Positions 1-9,489 are shown, numbered from the stretch's first letter. The stretch is DNA of 64,000 bases from Aquimarina atlantica (GCF_000626715.1 NZ_AQRA01000005.1:124001-188000); one strand, 5' to 3'. Made by a program: numbers and translations. Notes: a model not told the origin generated them from the sequence alone.

Positions 1-879
1 AAACTGGTAACTACAGAAATGGTAGATACCATAGCACCTTTTGTATTGCAGCATCGTACAAAAGAATATACACCTCCCTCAGATCAGAATAAAGAAAACA
101 CTTCTGATACAGAAAATCATACTCCCAAGGAAGAAACTGCACCTCAAAATGAGCAAAATAATACAGCATTTCAATTGCCAAAAGCTGTACAACAAGGGTT
201 GAAATTTTCGGCTTCAAGGGCAACCAAAAAACAGGAAATCCTTTTGGATTCTCAACAGAAATTACATTCGGTAGCATATCCGGCAGAACGACAACAAGAA
301 ATATCAGTACTACGATCTGTAAAACAATATCTAAAGACCGGGAAATTTGCAACAGTATATAAACAAGCAACACAGAAAGCTACAGCCCGCATTATATTCC
401 TGGTAGATACCAGTGCATCTATGGCCCTAGATCAGCAAATGGCATACTTAAAAGGAATCATAGAGAAAACAATTACGTCATATCCTTTACAAAAAATCCA
501 GTATGCTATCGTTGGTTTGCAGGATACTACAGCCAAAATTATCCAAGAATTTACGTCTAACACTCAAGAAATTTCGAACATAAATCACCAATTAAGAACA
601 GGAGGAAAAACGAATTTGGGAGCCGCTTTTTTTAAAGTATATGAATTGTTGAGATCTGTAAATACTCAAACGGTACAATTGTTTGTTTTTACAGATGGAA
701 AAATAAATGCAGGAGCAGAAAATCCGTTTCAATATGCGGTTTCTATCTACAAAAAATATCTGGCAAGGATTCAAAAAACTACTGTTATTGATACTGAAAC
801 AGGGTTTGTACGATTAGGCAAAGCAAGACAATTAGCAGAACAACTAAAACTAAAGTATACTACAGTTTCTGGTTTTTAA
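1..879 (+). CDS. Magnesium/cobalt chelatase-like subunit with VWA domain (5' truncated)
   Basis: The reading frame is open to the left edge of the window, so this is the C-terminal part of a longer protein; the first in-window ATG at 19 is probably internal. After a Gln/Glu/Asn-rich low-complexity linker (about 130-200 bp) comes a von Willebrand factor A domain whose MIDAS motif DTSAS begins at nucleotide 406, followed by a conserved TGGKTNLG-type loop and FVFTDGK. This order (acidic linker then VWA) is that of the D subunit of magnesium chelatase (BchD/ChlD). In Bacteroidota, such proteins stand in for CobS/CobT as ATPase partners of CobN. The position just before the a,c-diamide synthase and CobN supports a role in ATP-driven cobalt insertion. 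The missing upstream part would show whether it is a BchI-BchD fusion. Confidence 0.85.
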   Translation, partial: KLVTTEMVDTIAPFVLQHRTKEYTPPSDQNKENTSDTENHTPKEETAPQNEQNNTAFQLPKAVQQGLKFSASRATKKQEILLDSQQKLHSVAYPAERQQEISVLRSVKQYLKTGKFATVYKQATQKATARIIFLVDTSASMALDQQMAYLKGIIEKTITSYPLQKIQYAIVGLQDTTAKIIQEFTSNTQEISNINHQLRTGGKTNLGAAFFKVYELLRSVNTQTVQLFVFTDGKINAGAENPFQYAVSIYKKYLARIQKTTVIDTETGFVRLGKARQLAEQLKLKYTTVSGF

Positions 880-931
880 TGATGTAAATAATTATGTATA
901 TAAAAATATACAATTATAAAAAAGAATATCC

Positions 932-952
932 TTCGACAAGCTCGATATGACA
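932..952. repeat. Half-copy of the TTCGACAAGCTC intergenic repeat
   Basis: TTCGACAAGCTCGATATGAC is one arm of the palindromic repeat that occurs as a complete inverted pair at 22402-22457 and as a degenerate pair at 41892-41966. Only one arm is visible here, between the chelatase subunit gene and cobB. Such REP-like repeats are common between genes in Flavobacteriaceae. Confidence 0.6.
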
Positions 953-1003
953 TTAAATCAATAAAACCATACAAATATAGATAACATAATTTATAACCTA
1001 TTT

Positions 1004-1056
1004 TCTAATAGCAAAGCGATCTAATATCTAACTTCTAAAAGCGAAACGATCTAAAC
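1004..1056 (+). repeat. TCTAANN heptad array upstream of cobB
   Basis: Reading along the + strand: TCTAATA, the 9-mer GCAAAGCGA, TCTAATA, TCTAACT, TCTAAAA, the 9-mer GCGAAACGA, TCTAAAC. It ends 8 bp before the ATG of cobB. A matching array (27921-27964, - strand) precedes the start codon of the small ATPase gene elsewhere in the cobalamin locus. Function unknown; it could be a regulatory binding array, an untranslated leader or a flavobacterial microrepeat. Confidence 0.7.
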
Positions 1057-1064
1057 AGAACCAT

Positions 1065-2360
1065 ATGTCTAAAGCATTTTTAATAGCTGCTCCGTGGAGT
1101 AATTCAGGAAAAACAACACTTACCCTAGGAATGTCTCGCTGGTATAGTAACCAGGGAAATATTGTGCAAACTTTTAAATGCGGACCCGATTATATTGATA
1201 CAATCCATCACAGTACTGCCGCCCGAAGACCAGCTGTAAATTTAGATACTGTGATGATGTCAGAGGAGCATGTAAAAACCGTTTTCGAGCGTTATAGCAC
1301 ATCTGCCGATATTAGTATTATAGAAGGAGTGATGGGATTGTTTGATGGTGCAGTAAAAGACCAGGGGAGCTCGGCAGCGATAGCTAAATTGTTAGATATT
1401 CCGGTAATTCTGGTGGTTAATGCCAGTGCTATGGCATATACGATTGCTCCAATCTTACACGGGTTAAAAACGTTTGACCCCGAGGTTAAGATCGCTGGTG
1501 TTATTTTTAATTTTGTAAAAACAGAATCACATTATGCTTTCCTTAAAGAAGCATGCGACACTGTTGGGGTTCAATCATTAGGGTATATTCCGCCCAATGA
1601 AGAGATTGCAATTCCCTCACGTCATTTAGGATTACATATCGATGATACTTTTGAAAATAGTATCGAAAAAGCAGCTTCACATATTGCGACTCATATATCA
1701 TTACCAACACTTTTAGAATGCACAAAAGTAATTCCTAAAATAGATAAGGAAGCACCAGCTATTATAACTTCTAAAAAAAAGTATAAGATAGCGATAGCCA
1801 AAGATGAGGCGTTTACATTTACCTATCTCGAAAATCTAAAATGGTTAGAAGCTATTGGAGAGCTTGTATATTTTAGCCCTATTCATGATCAGGAACTCCC
1901 TGAAGCAGATATGATCTATCTGGCTGGAGGATATCCCGAATTATATCTGGAAGCGTTATCTAATAATGTACTAATGAAAGGTCGGTTAAAAGCAGCAGCT
2001 GATCATGGAACAAAAATTCTGGCAGAATGTGGGGGGATGATGTACCTAGGAAATACCATTATTGATGAAGAAGGTAAGGAATATGATATGGTAGGAATAT
2101 TTCCGTTTAGTACCTCTATGCAAAACAAAAAATTATCTTTAGGATATCGAAAAGTAGTGTACAACGAATTAGAAATTTGGGGGCATGAATTTCATTATTC
2201 CAAAATGTTAAACGATGATAATATACCCGTCGTGGGTCAAGTGTTCTCGGCAAGAGAAAAAGAAGTTACCTCAAAAATATATCAACATAAAAACGTATAT
2301 GCCAGCTACATTCATTTGTATTGGGCAGCGTTAGAAGAAGCTGTAGACTTATGCATTTAA
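1065..2360 (+). CDS. cobB: Cobyrinate / hydrogenobyrinate a,c-diamide synthase
   Basis: A 431-residue CobB/CbiA-type enzyme that amidates the a and c side chains of the corrin ring using glutamine and ATP. The N-terminal dethiobiotin-synthetase-like ATPase domain has the P-loop SNSGKTT near residue 12 and the conserved KCGPDYID segment; the C-terminal class I glutamine amidotransferase domain has its nucleophile Cys322 in AECGGMMYLG and a late histidine in the YIHLYW segment. Length is typical. The start at 1065 places MSKAFLIAAPWSNSGKTT at the N-terminus. The end overlaps the cobN start by 10 bp, which suggests translational coupling. Because CobN follows directly, the substrate is probably the metal-free hydrogenobyrinate of the late-insertion route; this is inferred from context. 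Confidence 0.93.
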   Translation: MSKAFLIAAPWSNSGKTTLTLGMSRWYSNQGNIVQTFKCGPDYIDTIHHSTAARRPAVNLDTVMMSEEHVKTVFERYSTSADISIIEGVMGLFDGAVKDQGSSAAIAKLLDIPVILVVNASAMAYTIAPILHGLKTFDPEVKIAGVIFNFVKTESHYAFLKEACDTVGVQSLGYIPPNEEIAIPSRHLGLHIDDTFENSIEKAASHIATHISLPTLLECTKVIPKIDKEAPAIITSKKKYKIAIAKDEAFTFTYLENLKWLEAIGELVYFSPIHDQELPEADMIYLAGGYPELYLEALSNNVLMKGRLKAAADHGTKILAECGGMMYLGNTIIDEEGKEYDMVGIFPFSTSMQNKKLSLGYRKVVYNELEIWGHEFHYSKMLNDDNIPVVGQVFSAREKEVTSKIYQHKNVYASYIHLYWAALEEAVDLCI

Positions 2361-5300
2361 TCGCAACCATACCCGGAGGGTGGAACCCTAATGACGATGG
2401 TATTTTTTATATTGATCAGCAACCAGGAGATATTGTATTTCTGAGTGCCGGAGATACCGAAATTCATACTTTAAATGAGGCGTACAAGGAACTATATAAA
2501 GCTGAAGGTGACAAATTGCCTAGTCTGCGAATGACCAACCTGGTATATCTCAAACAAGAATTAACCATAGATACCTACCTTGAAGAAGTATTGAGTAAGG
2601 CCAAAATTATTGTTTGTAGTATGCTGGGAGGAATCAGCTATTATAAATATTTAGTTGAGTCTTTGGTGGATTTACACGAACAAACAGGGAATATCATATT
2701 ATTTTTACCAGCTCACGAACCTGATTTTGAATTGATGCAATTGTCATCGGTCGATATACAAATTGTACATCAATGCCGGCAATATTTGCAGGAAGGAGGA
2801 AAAGAAAATGCGATTGGATTCATGAACTATTTGCGAACTCATTTCTTTGATACTAAACTTCCCATTACTCCGGCTATCTCTATTTCAGATGCATTTTTAT
2901 ATACCAAGGCGTTAGGAATGACAACTCAAGAGGCTTTAGAAAATGCTATAGATACTTCTAAACCCAATGTGGCATTATTAGGATATCGTACCCATTTCTT
3001 GTCTGATAATATGGAGCCGTTGCATGCGATGAGTACAGCGCTTCAGGAACGAGGAATGAATGCTTTTGTGGTTTTCGCAAGTAACCTGCGAGATCCTAAA
3101 TTATTAGATCAGGTACAAGCACTAATGACTCATGAAGGGAAGCGTGCAGTGCATACTATTATCAATACTACAGGATTTACGATTAAGCCCATGGATGGTT
3201 CAGCGTTTATTTTCGAAAAACTTCGAATCCCTGTTTTGCAAGCCATATTTTCTACGGCTAATAAACAAGTATGGGAAGAAGGACTCTTTGGTTTACCACC
3301 TACAGATATTGCGATGAATATTGCCTTGCCCGAAATTGATGGGCGAATTATTGGTCGTGCCGTTTCGTTTAAAAAAGAAATTAGTAAAGATGCACTTACC
3401 GATAGTTCTATTTTAAAGTATGAAGCTTATATTCCTGCCTGTGATTTTATGGCGGAATTAGCTCAGCGATGGGCAGCATTACAGTATAAAAAGAATATTG
3501 ATAAAAAGGTAGCAGTCATTTTACCAAATTACCCCAATAAGGATAGTCGGCTTGCAAACGGAGTAGGTCTCGATACTCCCGAAAGCTGTATTGTTTTATT
3601 AGATACGCTTAAAGCAGAAGGATATGATGTAGGAGAGCAACTACCAAAAAGTGGTACAGAGCTAATGCATTGGATCACACAGGTCACCACAAATGATGTT
3701 ACCACCGCGATGACCAGGCCACATGCATTGGTTTTTGATCGAGCAGATTTTGATATATGTTTTTCTGCATTGTCTTCAACACTACGAAATAAAATAATAA
3801 CACAATGGGGCAAACCAGAAGATGATCCGTATTATACTGGTGATGGGTTTATAATATCTGGGTTTTTGTTGGGAAATATCTTTGTAAGCATTCAACCATC
3901 TCGAGGATACAATCAGGATCCACAGGCAATCTATCATTCTCCCGATTTGCCACCTACCTATCAATATCTTGCCTATTATTTTTGGTTACAACAAAACTAT
4001 CAGGCAGATGCCGTGATCCATTTAGGAAAACACGGAAACCTGGAATGGTTACCCGGAAAAAGTGTTTCACTAGACCCCGAAACCTGTTTCCCGGCAGCTG
4101 TATTTGGGGCATTACCGCATTTTTATCCGTTTATTATTAATGACCCGGGAGAAGGAACACAGGCAAAACGACGCAATCAAGCCGTGATCATAGATCATTT
4201 AATTCCGCCGATGACTCGAGCAGAAAGCTACGGTAGTCTAATGAAATTAGAACATTTGGTAGACGAATATTATGAAGCCTCTACCTTAGATCCCAAACGA
4301 TCACGAGTATTAGAAAAGGAAATAGCTGACCTGGTTACCCAAACCAAACTCAATGTAGATTTGGGAATTGCCTCAGACGATGTAGATGAGTTATTAGTCA
4401 AATTAGATGGGTATTTGTGTGAATTAAAAGAAGCACAGATTAGAGACGGCCTTCATATTTTTGGAAAAGCTCCTGTAGATGAACAACTCATTGATTTGTT
4501 AATTGCCTTGCATCGCGTACCGGGATATCATCAGCAAGGAATCACACAAGCACTGGCCAAAGATTTGGGAATTACCAAAAATATTCTTGAGGTTGCCTAT
4601 ACAGAATCTATGGAGTTGACTATTGAAGATGTTTTTTGTAAAACAGCAGGACACGTGATTCAACAATTAGAAAGTATTGCAAAAAGACAACTGATAACAT
4701 ATATTGAAAACGATGTTGTAACCGAAGAATATCCTGTATTAAACCAGATGTTACAGTACATTAAAATCACTACTTTGGTTGCGGTACAACAGACTACTGA
4801 TGAACTACAGTATTTATTAGGTGGCCTTAATGGATGTTATGTTCCTTCGGGACCATCGGGAGCACCAACACGCGGTCGATTAGATTTGTTGCCTACAGGA
4901 AGGAATTTTTATTCTGTTGATGTACGTACCATCCCAACCGAAACAGCCTATCGCCTGGGAGAGAAAAGTGCGCAACTCATTATTGATCGATATTTGCAGG
5001 AAAACGGGGATTATCCCGAAACTATAGGAATTTCGGTATGGGGAACATCAACCATGCGTACAGGAGGGGATGATATTGCACAAGCTTTTGCATTAATGGG
5101 AGTACGCCCGTTATGGAAAAATGCCAATCGAAGAGTTACTGATTTTGAAGTAATCCCATTATTAAAGCTAGGAAGACCCAGAGTAGATGTTACATTACGG
5201 ATTTCAGGGTTTTTTAGAGATGCATTTCCCGATGTGATCAATCTGTTTAATGCAGTGGTTACACGTTTAGCGAATCTGGATGAATCTATAGAAGATAATC

Positions 5301-6097
5301 CCATCAGAAAACGGTTTCTAGCAGAACAATCACAATGGCAGGAGCAAGGGCTACCGCAAGAAGAAGCTTCGCAACGTGCTTTATATCGTGTATTTGGCTC
5401 TAAGCCAGGAGCATACGGAGCAGGGCTGCAAGCCGTAATCGATGAGAAAAACTGGCAAACCCAGGAAGATCTTGCCAAAGTATATATCAATTGGAGTGGA
5501 TATGCCTACGGTAACTCTAAAAAAGGAGTTTCGGCACATGAATCGTTTCAGTATCGATTGCAAGCGATGCAGATCGTAATGCAAAACCAGGATAACAGAG
5601 AACATGATATTTTGGATAGTGATGATTATTATCAGTTTCATGGGGGATTGGCCAATGCCGTAAAGACCGTAAAAGGTAATGAAGCTGAAATCTATTTTGG
5701 AGATCATTCCAGACCAGAAACACCTAAAGTAAAAACATTAAAAGAAGAATTACTAAAAGTATACCGATCACGAGTAATCAATCCCAAATGGATTGCGGGA
5801 GTACAACGGCATGGATATAAAGGAGCATTCGAAATGGCAGCCACCTTAGATTATCTGTTTGCCTATGATGCCACGACAAATCTGATCGATGATTTTATGT
5901 ACGAAGGAATTACAGAAAGCTATTTGTTAACTCCTGAGAATAAAGAATTTATTACCCAAAATAATCCCTGGGCACTAAAAGACATGAGTGAACGCTTGTT
6001 GGAAGCCATACAACGGGGAATGTGGACCAATCCATCTGATGAGGTTAAAAAACAATTAGAAGAACTGTATATGGAAGGTGAAGGATTGGTAGAGTAG
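2351..6097 (+). CDS. cobN: Cobaltochelatase subunit CobN
   Basis: A 1248-residue CobN/magnesium-chelatase H-type subunit, the size usual for the family; it binds the corrin and inserts cobalt with help from an ATPase subunit. Conserved blocks include LGKHGNLEWLPGKSVSL near residue 556, INDPGEGTQAKRRNQA near 600, GPSGAPTRGRLDLLPTGRNF near 840 and SVWGTSTMRTGGDDIAQA near 900. The frame is open further upstream (to an ATG at 2321), but the ATG at 2351, which gives MHLIATIPGGWNP, is preferred because that stretch opens CobN proteins and leaves only a 10-bp overlap with cobB. The VWA protein before cobB is the likely ATPase-side partner; CobS/CobT are not seen in the window. Confidence 0.95.
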   Translation: MHLIATIPGGWNPNDDGIFYIDQQPGDIVFLSAGDTEIHTLNEAYKELYKAEGDKLPSLRMTNLVYLKQELTIDTYLEEVLSKAKIIVCSMLGGISYYKYLVESLVDLHEQTGNIILFLPAHEPDFELMQLSSVDIQIVHQCRQYLQEGGKENAIGFMNYLRTHFFDTKLPITPAISISDAFLYTKALGMTTQEALENAIDTSKPNVALLGYRTHFLSDNMEPLHAMSTALQERGMNAFVVFASNLRDPKLLDQVQALMTHEGKRAVHTIINTTGFTIKPMDGSAFIFEKLRIPVLQAIFSTANKQVWEEGLFGLPPTDIAMNIALPEIDGRIIGRAVSFKKEISKDALTDSSILKYEAYIPACDFMAELAQRWAALQYKKNIDKKVAVILPNYPNKDSRLANGVGLDTPESCIVLLDTLKAEGYDVGEQLPKSGTELMHWITQVTTNDVTTAMTRPHALVFDRADFDICFSALSSTLRNKIITQWGKPEDDPYYTGDGFIISGFLLGNIFVSIQPSRGYNQDPQAIYHSPDLPPTYQYLAYYFWLQQNYQADAVIHLGKHGNLEWLPGKSVSLDPETCFPAAVFGALPHFYPFIINDPGEGTQAKRRNQAVIIDHLIPPMTRAESYGSLMKLEHLVDEYYEASTLDPKRSRVLEKEIADLVTQTKLNVDLGIASDDVDELLVKLDGYLCELKEAQIRDGLHIFGKAPVDEQLIDLLIALHRVPGYHQQGITQALAKDLGITKNILEVAYTESMELTIEDVFCKTAGHVIQQLESIAKRQLITYIENDVVTEEYPVLNQMLQYIKITTLVAVQQTTDELQYLLGGLNGCYVPSGPSGAPTRGRLDLLPTGRNFYSVDVRTIPTETAYRLGEKSAQLIIDRYLQENGDYPETIGISVWGTSTMRTGGDDIAQAFALMGVRPLWKNANRRVTDFEVIPLLKLGRPRVDVTLRISGFFRDAFPDVINLFNAVVTRLANLDESIEDNPIRKRFLAEQSQWQEQGLPQEEASQRALYRVFGSKPGAYGAGLQAVIDEKNWQTQEDLAKVYINWSGYAYGNSKKGVSAHESFQYRLQAMQIVMQNQDNREHDILDSDDYYQFHGGLANAVKTVKGNEAEIYFGDHSRPETPKVKTLKEELLKVYRSRVINPKWIAGVQRHGYKGAFEMAATLDYLFAYDATTNLIDDFMYEGITESYLLTPENKEFITQNNPWALKDMSERLLEAIQRGMWTNPSDEVKKQLEELYMEGEGLVE

Positions 6098-6177
6098 TAG
6101 GATAGGCCATGTGATAAGTTACCAGATTAAAAATAGTTGATTAAGTAAAAACCGGTAGATTTGTATATACATATAGT

Positions 6178-6203
6178 ATATAAAGGACATATATCCTTTA
6201 TAT
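6178..6203. promoter_or_regulatory. Inverted repeat before a hypothetical gene, shared with the site at 50145
   Basis: Arms ATATAAAGGA (6178-6187) and TCCTTTATAT (6194-6203) around the spacer CATATA, ending 29 bp before the ATG at 6233. A nearly identical sequence with the same spacer lies 26 bp before the ATG at 50195. It could be an operator for a dimeric regulator or a 5'-leader hairpin. Confidence 0.55.
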
Positions 6204-6232
6204 CATTGTTGTAGAATGTTAAACCATAAATT

Positions 6233-6646
6233 ATGGATTCAAAAGAGTCTCAAAACAAAATCCCTGATTTTGACAAGCCCAATTGGGGAGATAAATCATT
6301 CGATTATTTTAAGTGGTTTAAATTTCACCATTTAAAAACATTGGAAAAATATCACAACTTAATTAATAAACAGTATAAAAAACTCCCCTTAGGTAAAGGC
6401 TATAAATCAGAAGACATTAAACTGTTACTTAATTATCTCGATGAGTTAATCAAACTTTATGATTGGCTACCGGATACTAGTGGTGGAAAAGACTCAATGG
6501 ATAAGTTAATTGAATATCGTAATGAATTTGAAGAATTGTACCTAAATCATAGTGTGGATGATGCCAGTTATTGGTTAGCTCAAGAAATTAACCTTAAAGT
6601 ATTTACAATATATAATTATATGAACGCCATTTGTGAAGAAGAATAA
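6233..6646 (+). CDS. Hypothetical protein, 137 aa
   Basis: Not recognised. It is a soluble, charged, mostly helical-looking protein rich in Lys, Asp and aromatic residues, with a repeated pattern of Lys/Leu/Tyr in residues 25-75 and no signal peptide or membrane segment. It stands alone: it follows cobN by about 135 bp of non-coding DNA and is followed by a terminator-like hairpin (6672-6723). It is preceded by the inverted repeat at 6178-6203, which it shares with the gene at 50195. Codon use looks ordinary for the window, so I take it as real. Confidence 0.65.
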   Translation: MDSKESQNKIPDFDKPNWGDKSFDYFKWFKFHHLKTLEKYHNLINKQYKKLPLGKGYKSEDIKLLLNYLDELIKLYDWLPDTSGGKDSMDKLIEYRNEFEELYLNHSVDDASYWLAQEINLKVFTIYNYMNAICEEE

Positions 6647-6671
6647 GCCCTATATTAGAAAAACAACATTC

Positions 6672-6723
6672 TATAACAGAACATAAAAAAGCATTAAAAT
6701 GACTTTTTATTTAAGCTGTTATA
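6672..6723. terminator. Nested inverted repeat between the hypothetical gene and the LytTR gene
   Basis: Outer arms TATAACAG (6672-6679) and CTGTTATA (6716-6723) enclose an inner hairpin AAAAAG (6686-6691)/CTTTTT (6703-6708). The inner part is terminator-like for the gene ending at 6646. The outer arm ends 8 bp before the TTG start of the next gene and could mask its ribosome-binding region. Confidence 0.45.
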
Positions 6724-6730
6724 CATAAGT

Positions 6731-7591
6731 TTGAACAACCAAGATGATAGATTAAAATTTTCAATGATAGCAATACTAACTTTTTTAAAACAAAAAATTA
6801 ATTTTTCGAATTTTTGGGTCAAAACAGGTTTAATACTTATAATACTATCCATTGTAGCTAATCACCTTACAGAGCCAGAAAACTTTCCTCTCCATAAATC
6901 CTATACATTCCCCTGGCTTCCTATAATTGTTTCAATTCTTCTTGGAGGTATCACTCTAATTATTGCATATTTCAATTTTAACTACTTTAAAAGAAAGTAT
7001 TTCGTTGAAAAAATTACTGTGCGGATACTTGTGCGTTTTCTATTTACCACCTTGGGATATATTTCGATTATCTATATCCTCTTTTACTTTACTTTAAATG
7101 GATTAATAAATGGAATCAACTCGTATAACCTGTATCATCTTCTAACAGGATATTCTATTTCTATGCTATCAATCGTAGTACTCATTATTCTTTTGTTCGC
7201 AACGGATGTATATAAACTTCATAAGTTTACATCTATAAAAGGAAAACTTAAAGTTGAACACGCTGGCAAAATCACATTGATAGGTTATGATGAAATCGCA
7301 TTTTTTTATAGCGAAAATAAAATAGTATATATCATAAAAACTGATGGCTCTTCAATGATTACAGATTTCACTTTAAATGAAGTCGAACCTGAAATAAGTG
7401 AACAAAGCTTTTTCAGAGCAAATAGACAAACAATTCTTCATGCTCGTTCTATTGAACAAGTACAATCCATAGAAAATGGAAAATTACTAGTACTACTCAA
7501 ACCTACATTGCCTGACAAAAATGCTTTTCAAATAACCATTAGCAGATATAAAAAACAAGCATTTATGAACTGGTTTGAAAATAAGATGTAA
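6731..7591 (+). CDS. Membrane protein with C-terminal LytTR DNA-binding domain
   Basis: A 286-residue protein with four hydrophobic segments in the first ~160 residues and a LytTR domain from about residue 178 to the end (the FFRANRQTILHARSI stretch and the final YKKQAFMNWF are family hallmarks). LytTR regulators bind imperfect direct repeats; in this architecture the membrane part replaces the receiver domain and probably senses an envelope signal. The start is TTG at 6731, which keeps a hydrophilic lead-in; an ATG at 6764 is the alternative. It stands upstream of the CPBP protease gene in the same direction (115 bp apart), a possible target. Function beyond DNA binding is inferred. Confidence 0.8.
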   Translation: MNNQDDRLKFSMIAILTFLKQKINFSNFWVKTGLILIILSIVANHLTEPENFPLHKSYTFPWLPIIVSILLGGITLIIAYFNFNYFKRKYFVEKITVRILVRFLFTTLGYISIIYILFYFTLNGLINGINSYNLYHLLTGYSISMLSIVVLIILLFATDVYKLHKFTSIKGKLKVEHAGKITLIGYDEIAFFYSENKIVYIIKTDGSSMITDFTLNEVEPEISEQSFFRANRQTILHARSIEQVQSIENGKLLVLLKPTLPDKNAFQITISRYKKQAFMNWFENKM

Positions 7592-7706
7592 GTCTGGCTG
7601 ATTATTCAGCTGTTATTTCGCTACCATTCAGTAAAAATAGATGGTTTTCCCCCATTCTTCTTGCTTTATCGTTGTTACTTCGTTAAAAATTTAAAAACGA
7701 TAAAAC

Positions 7707-8357
7707 ATGAACATAACCTTTTTAAAAACAAAATTAACTTTTATAATCACCATAACTCTTTGCTGCTTATTATACCTATCAGGATATTTTCAAATGATTA
7801 TAGGGGCAATATTAATGATAATAGCCAGTGCTGTAGAATACAGAAAAGACCTTTTTCGTTCCTTAGGGTTTCAGCGTAAAAGATTTAATGTAAAAAATTT
7901 ACTAATAATAGCGCCAATTTATGGCGCCGTAATTTTCTTATTCTATTCCTACGTCATGCTTCCGAGTGTTACTTATATTACAGGGCAACCCATTGACTTT
8001 TCTGTGTTCAAACCCTATGTTGGTAACTTACCAAAAACACTAAATTTACTTGTTCTTATTTGGATATCTGCAGCATTTGCCGAAGAAATTGTTTTTAGAG
8101 GCTATTTAATGCGACAGTTTACCAAATTTTTTGGCTCAAGTAACATAAGTCTTGTTATTAACATTTTACTCTTAGGGCTTCTTTTTGGTTTTACACACGC
8201 CTATCAAGGCATTAGCGGACAGATCTTGTCAGGTTTAACAGGTATGATACTTGCTGTTATTTTTCATCTACGCAAGAGCGATTTATGGTTCAACATCGCT
8301 GTTCATGGTTTTATTGATACCGTTTTTTTGATTTTCCTATATAATGGATGGCTGTAA
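7707..8357 (+). CDS. CPBP (CAAX-type) intramembrane metalloprotease
   Basis: A 216-residue polytopic membrane protein of the Abi/CPBP family. The catalytic motif EExxxR is seen as AEEIVFRGYLMRQF with Glu126-Glu127 and Arg131; a second motif FGFTHAYQG near residue 163 supplies a His, and HGFID near residue 203 another. Bacterial members process or protect against peptides, or act in regulation; the substrate cannot be told from sequence. It follows the LytTR membrane regulator with a short gap and the pair may act together. About 240 bp after it hold no gene that I can support. Confidence 0.88.
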   Translation: MNITFLKTKLTFIITITLCCLLYLSGYFQMIIGAILMIIASAVEYRKDLFRSLGFQRKRFNVKNLLIIAPIYGAVIFLFYSYVMLPSVTYITGQPIDFSVFKPYVGNLPKTLNLLVLIWISAAFAEEIVFRGYLMRQFTKFFGSSNISLVINILLLGLLFGFTHAYQGISGQILSGLTGMILAVIFHLRKSDLWFNIAVHGFIDTVFLIFLYNGWL

Positions 8358-8597
8358 AAATCTAATATATAAAAAGCTTATGTATAACATTGTATAAGAA
8401 AATATAGAACTACTAAGCTTAATCGAATGACTAATATCCTTTTGCAAAATTGTCAAATATAAATTTAGCATCTATACGAAATGATAAGAATAGAATATTT
8501 ATATTTGGTTTAGTGCCAACCTGAAACATATTGCTTATCAACTGCCCTACGTTTCTTATATGGTACGTTATGTGTCACCTAAGAAAACAAACAGTTA

Positions 8598-9413
8598 ATG
8601 AACTATCAAACTTTTCAGCCTCATCCAGATTTAGAATCACTAATTAGTTGTTATTGGACTTTAGAAGTTCCTGCAACAGAGGATACGCAGAGACAACGAA
8701 TAATTCCTGATGGCACTATCGAAATGGCATTTATACTTGGGGATGATATAAAACGATATACCACCGAAGATGATTTTATTATACAACCTCGTTCAATGGT
8801 GTTAGGGCAAATCATTGATCCTTTTTATATCGAACCAACAGGATATGTCAACACATTTGCGATCCGTTTTTATCCTTATGGTTTTGCCAATTTTGTAACT
8901 GCACCAATTAGAACATTGGCAAACAAGGAAACGCCGATTGAAATGTTATTTGAAGAAAAAACTGCCAAAAAATTAGAGCAAGACATTATTCAAGCAACAG
9001 ATACAAAACAAAGAATAGAGATCATCGAGTTTTTTCTTTTGAATAAACTGAGTGAGCAGGTCACTGTAGACGCTATTGTTAAAACAACTATAGATACCCT
9101 CTTATCAACAAAGGGGAGTACATCTATACGTGATATTCTTAAAAAAGATGTTTCCAAAAGAAGGCAACTAGAAAGAATGTTCGTAAAGCAGATAGGGATC
9201 AGCCCAAAACAGTTAGGTAAAGTAATTCGATTACAAGGTGCCCTAAAAATGTTACTTAACGAAGAAGGGGAAAGCCTTACTAACATTGCTTATAAAAGTG
9301 AATACTACGACCAGGCACATTTTATTAAAGATTTTAAGGAGTTTACAGGAATTAGCCCGAAAGAGTTTTTAGGAAATGAAAACATGACGCTTTCGTCTGT
9401 TTTCTACAAATAA
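8598..9413 (+). CDS. AraC family transcriptional regulator
   Basis: A 271-residue regulator. Residues 1-150 look like the DUF6597/AraC-associated ligand domain (YQTFQPHPDLESLISCYWTLE at the start, then IIPDGTIEMAF). The C-terminal ~100 residues form the two-helix-turn-helix AraC domain, with SPKQLGKVIRLQGALKML and the signature IAYKSEYYDQAHFIKDFKEFTGISPKEF. The VOC-fold lipoprotein 76 bp downstream in the same direction is the nearest candidate target. The ligand is unknown. Confidence 0.88.
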   Translation: MNYQTFQPHPDLESLISCYWTLEVPATEDTQRQRIIPDGTIEMAFILGDDIKRYTTEDDFIIQPRSMVLGQIIDPFYIEPTGYVNTFAIRFYPYGFANFVTAPIRTLANKETPIEMLFEEKTAKKLEQDIIQATDTKQRIEIIEFFLLNKLSEQVTVDAIVKTTIDTLLSTKGSTSIRDILKKDVSKRRQLERMFVKQIGISPKQLGKVIRLQGALKMLLNEEGESLTNIAYKSEYYDQAHFIKDFKEFTGISPKEFLGNENMTLSSVFYK

Positions 9414-9489
9414 ATTAGATCTGTCGCATTTTTACAATTTCGTTTCTCATTTACAGTTTAACTTTGCCTCAATATTTTAATACATAACC

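Noticed and set aside
1004..1056. Heptad array as a CRISPR repeat
   Set aside because: The unit is only 7 bp, there are no unique spacers of regular length and no cas genes.
880..1064. A second cobalamin riboswitch before cobB
   Set aside because: Neither the B12 box nor the GCCACTG and CCCGCAACTG core segments are present.
5011..5490. Long antisense reading frame (159 codons) inside cobN
   Set aside because: It lies opposite a highly conserved coding region, has no family features and follows the codon periodicity of cobN; it is a shadow frame.
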